64,000 nucleotides of DNA from Nonomuraea thailandensis (GTDB taxonomy: Bacteria; Actinomycetota; Actinomycetes; Streptosporangiales; Streptosporangiaceae), in contig NZ_JAMZEB010000002.1 in NCBI RefSeq assembly GCF_024172165.1, positions 4,237,501 to 4,301,500 of the forward strand, written 5' to 3'. The stretch's first letter is position 1. Each line of letters opens with the position of its first letter. The notes under the pieces were generated by a model, which was not told the origin of the DNA, did not search any database, and worked only from the letters and a program-made list of their open reading frames with translations. Positions 40,493-47,327 of this stretch are shown here, piece after piece. Position numbers and translations under genes: made by a program.

Positions 40493-40514
40493 GACGGCGC
40501 CCGCCGGCGCCGTC
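40493..40514 (+). terminator. Terminator after the PhoX-like gene
   Basis: GACGGCGCC-cgcc-GGCGCCGTC, perfect 9-bp stem beginning 9 bp after the stop codon. Confidence 0.7.
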
Positions 40515-40673
40515 GCCCCCGGCGCCGTCACCGGAACGTCCCGGCGGCGCCGGGCACCGTCACGCCGGACCACGTCCTCGCCGCCGCGACGCCGGCCGAT
40601 ACCGGTGGGGTGGCCCACGCGCCGGCCGTCCGCGCGGACGTCAGCAGCGCGCGGACCCTCCGGCCGAGCCCGG

Positions 40674-41648
40674 TCACTCCTCGCGGCCCCACAGGCGGGG
40701 GAAGACGGCCGCCAGAGCCGGGCTGTCGGCCCGGTACAGCTCGAGCGGGTCGGCGCGCATCGCCGCGTCGAGGGCGCGGGCGTCGTCGCCGACGAGGATG
40801 CGCCAGGTGCCCGCGCGCACGCCGTCGAGAATGACGGTCGCGGCCTCGGCGGCCGACAGCGGCGCGTTGTCGCGGAAGGCCTCGCCCATGCTCCTGACCG
40901 CCGCGCGGACCTCCTCGTCGCTCAGCCGGTCGGCGGGAACACCGGCGACGACGGCGGCGAGCGCGCGGGCGTTCGCGAGCTCCCCGGCGGTCATGTCGTC
41001 CGGCTCCGAGCCGCCGTGGATCCGGCGGGAGTTGATCACGATCCCGGTGCCGACGTGGCCCGGCATCACCAGCGCGACCCGTACGTGCGGCGCGTTGACA
41101 CGCAGGTCCGTGAGCATCGCCTCGGAGAAGCCCTTCACGGCGAACTTCGCGGCGCTGTAGGCGCTCATCGGCACGCCCGGCCCGGCCGCCCAGAACCCGT
41201 TGACGCTGCTGGTGTTGACCAGGCACCCCTCGTCACTGGCGACCAGGAGCGGCATGAACGCGCGCGTGCAGTTGTACACCCCGCCCCAGCAGACGGCGAA
41301 CGTGCGCTCCCACTCGGCCCGCGGGCTGGTGAGGAAGCTGCCGCCGCCACTGATGCCGGCGTTGTTGAACAGCAGGTTGATGTGGCCGGTCCGGTGCCGC
41401 TCCACCACCTCGTCGCGGAACCTCGTCACCTGGGCCTCGTCCGACACGTCGCAGTGGTGGGTCGTGACCCGGACATCACCGCCGGATGCGGCCTTGGCGG
41501 CCAGCTCGGCGGTGCCGGCCAGCGCGGCGTCGTCGACGTCGCAGGCGGCGACCGAGCAGCCCTCGGCAGCCAGCTGAACCACCAGTTCGCGCCCCATCCC
41601 GGCGCCGCCTCCGGTGACGACGGCCGTCTTTCCCGTGAACGATCTCAT
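40674..41648 (-). CDS. Short-chain dehydrogenase/reductase
   Basis: 324 residues. TGGGAGMG cofactor site (about 12-19), CDVSD (about 66-70), NNAGISGGG (about 98), NTSSVNGF (Ser about 150) and YSAAK (Tyr/Lys about 167-171) are all intact. The longer C-terminal part (DRLSDEEVRAAVRSMGEAFRDNAPLSAAEAATVILDGV) is typical of actinobacterial SDRs annotated as 3-oxoacyl-ACP reductase-like. The substrate is unknown. Starts at ATG 41648; single gene, 292 bp from the next divergent gene. Confidence 0.9.
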   Translation of the reverse strand: MRSFTGKTAVVTGGGAGMGRELVVQLAAEGCSVAACDVDDAALAGTAELAAKAASGGDVRVTTHHCDVSDEAQVTRFRDEVVERHRTGHINLLFNNAGISGGGSFLTSPRAEWERTFAVCWGGVYNCTRAFMPLLVASDEGCLVNTSSVNGFWAAGPGVPMSAYSAAKFAVKGFSEAMLTDLRVNAPHVRVALVMPGHVGTGIVINSRRIHGGSEPDDMTAGELANARALAAVVAGVPADRLSDEEVRAAVRSMGEAFRDNAPLSAAEAATVILDGVRAGTWRILVGDDARALDAAMRADPLELYRADSPALAAVFPRLWGREE

Positions 41649-41940
41649 CGATCAGCCCCTTCGTCGCTGCCACCCTCGCACGTACCGGCACGGCCATCAA
41701 CGCGCCCGGGTGACGCCGGGGCCGGGCAGGGATCGGCCCAAAGGGTCGCCACCCACCCCGCGGAAGGCTCCTGCCTATACTCCAGTCCTGACCGTTCGAC
41801 GAGGTCAGGTGCCCTTTCGCGGAGAGATCGCGGTGGCGGCGAAAAATTCCCGCGGCGGCGGGCGCAAGAATGCGATGCCGGCTCCGACCCCATGGTGAAC
41901 GGCGCCCGCGGGGGTGCCGCCCGATCCTTGAGGAGATGAC

Positions 41941-42309
41941 ATGAAGTTCCTGTTGATCATGCACTCGAACCCGCAGGTGTGGGACTCGCTGACCGAGGAG
42001 CAGCGCAACGAGGTGATGAGCGGCCACGGCGCGTTCATGGAGACGATCACCAGGTCCGGTGAGATGATCAGCACCGCGGCGCTGGCCGACCCGTCGCAGA
42101 GCGCCGTGGTGCGCGTCCGGCGCGGCTCCCCGGTCGTGACGGACGGGCCGTACCTGGAGGCCAAGGAGTTCCTCGGCGGCTACTACCTGGTGGAGTGCGA
42201 CAGCCGGGAACGCGCCCTGGAGCTGGCCGCGCTCATTCCGGACGCGGGCGTCGAAGGTCTCGGCATCGAGGTGCGCCCGGTCGTCTTCGCGGGCACGGCC
42301 GACGGCTGA
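41941..42309 (+). CDS. YCII-related protein
   Basis: 122 residues, ATG 41941 with RBS GAGGAG. MKFLLIMHSNPQVWDSLTEEQ, the DGP motif in VVTDGPYLEAKEFLGGYYLVEC (about 66-87) and GIEVRPVV. Same fold as the DGPF partner of ECF42 sigma factors, but here no sigma gene follows. The second YCII gene starts 5 bp later, so they are co-transcribed and may form a heterodimer. Confidence 0.9.
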   Translation: MKFLLIMHSNPQVWDSLTEEQRNEVMSGHGAFMETITRSGEMISTAALADPSQSAVVRVRRGSPVVTDGPYLEAKEFLGGYYLVECDSRERALELAALIPDAGVEGLGIEVRPVVFAGTADG

Positions 42310-42314
42310 GCACG

Positions 42315-42653
42315 GTGAAGTTCCTGCTGAACGTCTACGTGACCGCTGCCGCGCCGCCGGGGGAAGGCCTCGGCCACGAGCGGATCCTGGCCACGGCCGC
42401 CCGGTCGGGCGAGCTCATCAGCGCCCACGCCCTGGCCGACCCGTCCATCAGCGCCTTCGTGCGGGTCCGCGACGGTGCGGTGGAGGTGAGTGAGGGCCCC
42501 TACCGGCAGGCGCTGCACCATGTCGCCGGCCAGTACCTGCTCGACTGCGAGAGCCGCGAGCGCGCCGTCGAGCTGGCCGGGCTCATGGCGGGCGGCCACG
42601 CCTGGGGTGTGGAGGTCCGGCCGCTGATGGGCACGTCCGGGCTGGAGATGTGA
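42315..42653 (+). CDS. Second YCII-related protein
   Basis: 112 residues from GTG 42315. KFLLNVYVTAAAPPGE at the start; the DGPF-type motif is reduced to VSEGPYRQALHHVAGQYLLDC; ends GVEVRPLMGTSG. It is about 30-40% like the preceding protein by eye, which suggests a tandem duplication. Motif loss suggests divergence of function. An ORF for the usual ECF42 partner is absent downstream; the next gene is a serine hydrolase. Confidence 0.85.
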   Translation: MKFLLNVYVTAAAPPGEGLGHERILATAARSGELISAHALADPSISAFVRVRDGAVEVSEGPYRQALHHVAGQYLLDCESRERAVELAGLMAGGHAWGVEVRPLMGTSGLEM

Positions 42654-42780
42654 GCACGATCTGACACGCCGGGGACCTGCCGCCCGCGGGTCCTCGACGT
42701 GCGCCTGCGCCATCGCCCTGCCGTGCGGGCGGAATCAAAATGGGTTCGTTCCTGGCGCGGGGCTGGGTTAGGCTGCGCCA

Positions 42781-43755
42781 ATGCCGCAGGCGGACATTGA
42801 CAAGATCGCCGAGGAGACCGGCTTCTCCGGCGTGGCCTGGATCGACCGGGCCGGCGAGATCGAGTTCGCGAAGGCCTACGGGGCGGCGAACCGCACCTAT
42901 GGCGTTCCCAACACCGTGGACACCAGATTCGGCATCGCCAGCGGCAGCAAGGGGTTCACCGCCCTGGCCGTGCTCTCGCTGGTCCGTGACGGCGCGCTGA
43001 AGCTGGACACCACCGCCCGCTCCCTGCTCGGCAAGGACCTGCCGCTGATCGCGGACGACGTGACCGTCGAGCATCTGCTCACCCACACGTCCGGCATCGG
43101 CGACTACCTGGACGAAGAGGTCGAGACCGACATCACCGACTACTTCATCGGCGCGGCGCACGAGCTGACCACCACCGAGGCGTTCCTGCCCCTGCTGGAC
43201 GGGCACCCCGCCAAGTTCCGGGCCGGCGAGCGGTTCGGCTACTGCAACGGCGGGTTCGTCGTCCTCGCCCTGCTGGCGGAGCGGGCCGGCGGCTCCGGCT
43301 ACCACGACCTGGTCCGGGAGCGGGTGCTCCGCCCGGCCGGCATGACCAGGACCGACTTCCTGCGCTCCGACGAACTGCCCGCCGACGCGGCCGTCGGCTA
43401 CCTGCCCCTGGACGGGGTGAACCGCTCCAACGTCTTCCATCTGCCGGTGCTGGCCACCGGCGACGGCGGCATCCACACCACCGCAGCCGACATCTCGGCC
43501 TTCTGGCGCGCGCTCTTCGCCGGCGACATCGTGGATTCCGTCGAAGAGGTCGTACGGCCGCGCTGCGCCGTACCCCAGGAGTCGATGCGCTACGGTCTCG
43601 GATTCTGGCTGCACGAGAGCACCGACACGGTGATGCTGGTCGGGTACGACGCCGGCGCGTCGTTCAAGTCCGCGCACGACCCGCACACCGGCACCACCCG
43701 CACCGTGCTCTCCAACACCTCCCCCGGCGCCTGGCCCATCGCCCGCGCCCTCTGA
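42781..43755 (+). CDS. Serine hydrolase, class C beta-lactamase-like (penicillin-binding protein fold)
   Basis: 324 residues. SxxK motif SGSK (Ser54-Lys57), YxN in FGYCNGGFV (about residue 155) and LLTHTSGIGDY (about 100) are typical of the class C beta-lactamase/DD-peptidase/esterase EstB group. No signal peptide, so it is probably cytoplasmic, as are many such esterases and D-aminopeptidase-like proteins. The third motif (HxG) is not clear: VGYDAGASF occupies its place. Starts at ATG 42781; a stand-alone gene. Confidence 0.85.
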   Translation: MPQADIDKIAEETGFSGVAWIDRAGEIEFAKAYGAANRTYGVPNTVDTRFGIASGSKGFTALAVLSLVRDGALKLDTTARSLLGKDLPLIADDVTVEHLLTHTSGIGDYLDEEVETDITDYFIGAAHELTTTEAFLPLLDGHPAKFRAGERFGYCNGGFVVLALLAERAGGSGYHDLVRERVLRPAGMTRTDFLRSDELPADAAVGYLPLDGVNRSNVFHLPVLATGDGGIHTTAADISAFWRALFAGDIVDSVEEVVRPRCAVPQESMRYGLGFWLHESTDTVMLVGYDAGASFKSAHDPHTGTTRTVLSNTSPGAWPIARAL

Positions 43756-43832
43756 GATCGGGCAGCCGCCGGGCCAGGGAGCCGGAAGGGCGCCGGCAGG
43801 GCGCCGATGCGTGCCCCGCCGGCTGTCTCTCG

Positions 43833-44069
43833 TCAGGCGCAGGGGCTGGCGGACCACGTGATGTAGCCGGTGACCCTGCCCCAGGTCGAAACCTCGCCGT
43901 CACAGAACTCCGTCTTGACTCCGACCAGGTTGGTGCGGGCGGGGTCGGAGAAGTACTGGGTGTTGCACAGGTAGCCGGCCCGGCAGATGGGGGCGGCCTG
44001 CGCGACGGCCGGTACGGTGGCGAGCGCCGCACTCGCCAGGGTGGCGACGGCCAGCACGCGACGGATCAT
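43833..44069 (-). CDS. Small secreted four-cysteine protein (DUF6289-like), copy 1
   Basis: 78 residues from ATG 44069. Signal peptide MIRRVLAVATLASAALATVP, cleavage near AQAA (about 26). The mature 52 residues have four Cys: ICRAGYLC, TEFCDGE and SPC at the end, with YFSDPARTNLVG between. This layout is shared with the next gene, so they are tandem paralogs; both match what I know as DUF6289. Probably two disulfides. Function unknown. An RBS-like GAGAGGA precedes. Confidence 0.85.
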   Translation of the reverse strand: MIRRVLAVATLASAALATVPAVAQAAPICRAGYLCNTQYFSDPARTNLVGVKTEFCDGEVSTWGRVTGYITWSASPCA

Positions 44070-44145
44070 GAATCGTCCTCTCTGAGCGGGGGAACGGTGA
44101 GGATCGGTTGCAGCGCACACGCTGGGAACCTGCTGGACGGGTGGG

Positions 44146-44382
44146 TCAGAAGCAGGGGCTCTCGTACCAGGTCAGGTAGGGGCCGCGGACTCCCCAGGTG
44201 CGGGTGGTCCCGTCGCAGTCCTCCTGCTTGCCGCCGACGGCGTTGGTCAGAGCGGCGTCGGAGTAGTAGGTGGTGGTGCAGTAGTGGTCGATCTTGCAGG
44301 CCCTGGCCTGGGCCGTACCGGCCGGCAGGACCGCGAGGGTGGTGGCGGCCAGAGCCGCGGCGAGGAGCGCGCGTCGGATCAT
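44146..44382 (-). CDS. Small secreted four-cysteine protein (DUF6289-like), copy 2
   Basis: Also exactly 78 residues, from ATG 44382 (RBS AAGGA). Signal peptide MIRRALLAAALAATTLAVLP, cleavage near AQAR (about 26). Mature pattern ACKIDHYC ... YYSDAALTNAVGG ... EDCDGT ... TWGVRGPYLTWYESPC: the four Cys, YxSD, TNxVG and TWG positions coincide with copy 1. The genes are 76 bp apart in tandem and may be co-transcribed. Confidence 0.85.
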   Translation of the reverse strand: MIRRALLAAALAATTLAVLPAGTAQARACKIDHYCTTTYYSDAALTNAVGGKQEDCDGTTRTWGVRGPYLTWYESPCF

Positions 44383-44799
44383 CGACGGTCCTTCCTGAGT
44401 ACTGAACAGCACGAAGGTTCACGGCTTCGTGGGCGCCCCAGCCGATGATCGAAATAATGCGTCGTGTAGCAAGAAAAGGCAAGAGGGGCTCATATTCGTC
44501 ATGCCCGTATTGATTCGCAGCGACATATCGGCCGCCATGCGTTTCTCTCGTGAGAACCCGCGAGCCGAGCCCGCGACACGGCCCCTGGCTGCGGCGACTC
44601 CCCTCCACCCGATGAAATCGGGACGTCGAGAAGTGATTATCGGCCCGCCGCCCGCGCTTTTCGGCGGAGCCTCCCGCGCACCGGCCAGGGAATGGCGCAG
44701 ACAAACGACCGTCATCCGGGCATCCGAAACGGAAGGAGCGCTCCGCCCGACCAGACCGGCCACGACGGTCGCGCACTCCCCCTGCGACGGCGGCGCCGT
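44383..44799. other. 417-bp intergenic region, no gene seen
   Basis: Contains the upstream region of the DUF6289-like genes and the tail side of the TetR gene. Open frames on both strands here have no start context, family pattern or codon bias. Base composition is less GC-rich than nearby genes around 44450-44540, suiting a promoter region. Confidence 0.5.
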
Positions 44800-45435
44800 C
44801 TACTGCGGCGACGGCGAGGCGGCCGTGAGCGCGGCCAGGCCCGCGCGGGCGTGATCGAGCACGCGGCCGACCAGGGCGGGCAACTCTTCGCGGCGAGCGG
44901 CCTCGTGGGTCATGTACAGCTCGCGCAGGCCGCCCACCACCGCGTACGCCGTCAGGCGCGGGGCCAGCGCGTCGGCCGGCAGGCCCACGTCCTTGCCGAT
45001 GGCGGCGGCGATCAGGCGCTCCAGCTCGTAGTAGCTCGCGCGGGCACGGCCACGGAGGTCGTCGTCCTCGGCGATCAGGGCGGCGCGCCTGGTGCGCCGG
45101 GACCAGACCTCGCCCGGCGCGCGGCCCTGCTCGGCGTCGTGTTCGTCGAGCGCGCGCATCGTGTCGCGCATCCACTCGCCGACCGCGGCGAGCGCGTCGC
45201 CGGAGCGCCCGGCGAGGCAGGCGGCCAGGGATCGCGGGGCGAACGGGTCGTCGGCGAAGAGCAGGTCTTCCTTGGTGGGGAAGTGCAGCGTGACGGTGCG
45301 CGTCGCGACGTCGGCGCGCTCGGCGATCGCCGCGATGGTCGTGTTGCGGAAGCCGTGCGACGTGAACAGCTCCAGCGCCGCGGCCTGGATCCGCTCGCGG
45401 GTCTGCCGCTTCTTCCTGTCTCGCCTGCCTTCCAT
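44800..45435 (-). CDS. TetR-family transcriptional regulator
   Basis: 211 residues, ATG 45435. Helix-turn-helix in RERIQAAALELFTSHGFRNT (helix 1) and AIAERADVATRTVTLHFPTKEDLLF (about 33-57). The C-terminal domain is of the TetR_C_11-like type (ALDEHDAEQGRAPGEVWSRRTR). Divergent from an SDR gene, with a 34-bp imperfect dyad in the 85-bp gap; the SDR is the probable target. Confidence 0.92.
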   Translation of the reverse strand: MEGRRDRKKRQTRERIQAAALELFTSHGFRNTTIAAIAERADVATRTVTLHFPTKEDLLFADDPFAPRSLAACLAGRSGDALAAVGEWMRDTMRALDEHDAEQGRAPGEVWSRRTRRAALIAEDDDLRGRARASYYELERLIAAAIGKDVGLPADALAPRLTAYAVVGGLRELYMTHEAARREELPALVGRVLDHARAGLAALTAASPSPQ

Positions 45436-45444
45436 GCGGAAAGT

Positions 45445-45478
45445 GTAGCAGCAGTGGAATTAATACACTCCATGCTAC
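45445..45478. promoter_or_regulatory. TetR operator candidate
   Basis: GTAGCA (45445-45450) and TGCTAC (45473-45478) flank a 17-bp inner dyad AGTGGAATTAATACACT (45453-45469, 14 of 16 paired positions symmetric). All lies in the TetR/SDR divergent gap. Confidence 0.55.
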
Positions 45479-45520
45479 TGTTATAGCGGATGGCATCGAT
45501 CGAGAAGAGGCGCGAGGACG

Positions 45521-46324
45521 TTGTCCAAGACGTGGTTCATCACCGGCACGTCGAAGGGGTTCGGCCGCGAGTGGGCGCAGGCCGCGCTGGAGCGGGGCGA
45601 CCGGGTCGCCGCCACCGCACGCGATCCCGGCGCCCTGCGTCCCCTCACCGAGCAGTACGGTGAGGCCGTGCTGCCGTTGCGGCTCGACATCACCGACCGC
45701 GCGGCCGTGTTCGCCGCCGTACGGCAGACCGCCGAGCACTTCGGCACGCTGGACGTGGTGGTCAACAACGCCGGCTACGGCCACTTCGGCATGGTCGAGG
45801 AGCTGACCGAGGCCGAGATCCGCGCCGAGATGGAGACCAACTTCTTCGGCACGTTGTGGGTCACGCAGGCGGTCCTGCCTCTCCTGCGCGCCCAGGGCCA
45901 TGGCCGGATCATCCAGGTCACCAGCGAGGGCGGCGTGCGCGCCTATCCCGGCATCGGCGGCTACCACGCCTCGAAGTGGGCGGTGGAGGGGATGTCGGAG
46001 TCACTGCGCAAGGAGGTCGCGCCCTTCGGCGTCCACGTGATCTGCCTGGAGCCCGGACCCTACGCGACCGACTTCGGCGGCGGCAGCATCCGCAGCAGCG
46101 CCGAGCATCCCGACTACGCCGAGGTCCGCGCGGCCACCGAGCCCGTGTGGGACCTCGGTGACCCGAAGGCGACACGCGGGCCGATCCTGGAGCTGGCCGA
46201 CACCGATGACCCGCCGGCGCGGATCTTCTTCGGCAAGTCGTTCGAGCCGGTGGCGGCCGAGTACGAGGAACGGCTCGCCACCTGGCGGAAGTGGCAGCCG
46301 GTCGCGCTGGCCGCGTTCGGCTGA
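45521..46324 (+). CDS. Short-chain dehydrogenase/reductase
   Basis: 267 residues from TTG 45521. TGTSKGFGREWAQAAL cofactor motif (about 7-22), LDITDRAAV, NNAGYGHFG (about 85), VTSEGGVRAYPG with the catalytic Ser, and YHASK (about 147-151). The opening SKTWFITGTSKGFGREW is typical of the SDR group often annotated as NAD(P)-dependent ketoreductases controlled by TetR. The substrate is unknown; likely induced by the TetR ligand. Confidence 0.92.
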   Translation: MSKTWFITGTSKGFGREWAQAALERGDRVAATARDPGALRPLTEQYGEAVLPLRLDITDRAAVFAAVRQTAEHFGTLDVVVNNAGYGHFGMVEELTEAEIRAEMETNFFGTLWVTQAVLPLLRAQGHGRIIQVTSEGGVRAYPGIGGYHASKWAVEGMSESLRKEVAPFGVHVICLEPGPYATDFGGGSIRSSAEHPDYAEVRAATEPVWDLGDPKATRGPILELADTDDPPARIFFGKSFEPVAAEYEERLATWRKWQPVALAAFG

Positions 46325-46368
46325 AGGCCGTTCGGGCCTCGAAGCGGCCGCGTTCCGTCAGTGGCGGC

Positions 46369-46749
46369 TCAGGTGTCGAAGCGGCGGCGGGCGGACTCGA
46401 TGTGGCCGAAGTACTCGTGGGTCCAGCCGCAGATCAGATCGACCGTCGCCCGCAGGGCCTGGCCCGGCTCGGTGAGGGTGTACTCGACGCGCGGCGGCAC
46501 CGTCGGGTGCACCTTCCGCTCGGCCAGGCCGTTGCGCTCCAGCATGCGCAGGTTCTGGGTGAGCATCTTGTGGCTGATGCCCTCGACCTCGTTGCGCAGC
46601 TCGCTGAAGCGCAGGGTGCGCTCGCCGAGAGCCTCGATGATCAGCAACGCCCACTTGTTGGCGACGTCGGAGAAGATCTCCCGCGCCAGGGAGTCGGCGC
46701 GCCTCAGGTCCGCCTCGTCCGACAGGCCGCTGAACTGCTTGGTCACCAT
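46369..46749 (-). CDS. HxlR-family transcriptional regulator
   Basis: 126 residues from ATG 46749. Winged helix: IFSDVANKWALLIIEALGERTLRFSEL, HKMLTQNLRMLERNGLAERK (recognition helix) and PPRVEYTLTEPGQAL. Unlike most HxlR proteins it lacks the Cys before the winged helix (DLRRADSLAREIFSD). Divergent from a RidA-family gene (93-bp gap), its probable target. CACT-gaaa-AGTG lies 15 bp from its start (about 46763-46774). Confidence 0.92.
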   Translation of the reverse strand: MVTKQFSGLSDEADLRRADSLAREIFSDVANKWALLIIEALGERTLRFSELRNEVEGISHKMLTQNLRMLERNGLAERKVHPTVPPRVEYTLTEPGQALRATVDLICGWTHEYFGHIESARRRFDT

Positions 46750-46842
46750 CTGGTTCCCCAGTCACTGAAAAGTGCGTTCTTCCACGTCAGCGTACACTCT
46801 CCTACAGTTCCTGAGTAACTACAAGAGAGCACTGGAGATCTG

Positions 46843-47247
46843 GTGGCTGTTTCGCTCATCAACCCTGACAGGCATGTTCACGTCCCGCTCTACCACCACG
46901 TCGCGGTGGCGACCGGGAGCAGGCAGGTGCACATCGCGGGACAGGTGGCCTGGGACGAGAACGGTGAGCTCGTCGCGCCGGGCGATCTCGCCGGGCAGGT
47001 CGCCCAGGTGTACCGCAACGTCGCCAAGGCGCTCGACGCGGCCGGGGCGACGTTTCACGACGTCGTGCGATTCACGTGGTACGCCGCGGGATGGAAGAGG
47101 GAGATGTACGACGCCTTCAATGCGGGCGTCGAGCAGGCGGCGCGCGAGTTCGACCTCGCCACGCCGCCTGCCGCGTTGATCGGCGTGGACATCCTCTTCG
47201 AGCCCGGCATCCTCGTCGAGGCCGAGGTCACGGCGATCATCGACTGA
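46843..47247 (+). CDS. RidA/YjgF-family protein
   Basis: 134 residues from GTG 46843. Begins NPDRHVHVPLYHHVAVATGSRQVHIAGQVAWDENG, with the RidA-type trimer interface and FTWYAAGWKREMYDAF; ends TPPAALIGVDILFEPGILVEAEVTAI. The catalytic Arg of true RidA deaminases (in the RxCVEV/ARxAVEV region near the C-terminus) is missing: this region reads ALIGVDILF, so 2-iminopropanoate deaminase activity is doubtful. Controlled, by context, by the divergent HxlR. Confidence 0.9.
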   Translation: MAVSLINPDRHVHVPLYHHVAVATGSRQVHIAGQVAWDENGELVAPGDLAGQVAQVYRNVAKALDAAGATFHDVVRFTWYAAGWKREMYDAFNAGVEQAAREFDLATPPAALIGVDILFEPGILVEAEVTAIID

Positions 47248-47327
47248 GCCGGCAGGCGCCGGCGCGTCGCCAGGTCGCCGTGCAGGGCGTGCCTGCCCAC
47301 CGGTCCGGCGCGGTCGTGCCCTGCGGC

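Noticed and set aside
43620..43660. Complete class C beta-lactamase (antibiotic resistance) for the 42781 gene
   Set aside because: No signal peptide and no clear KTG/HxG motif; an esterase or peptidase-like serine hydrolase is more likely.
44419..44854. Two overlapping ORFs (about 114 and 141 codons) in the 44.4-44.9 kb gap
   Set aside because: Low-complexity translations, no RBS, no family pattern and partial overlap with the tetR gene.
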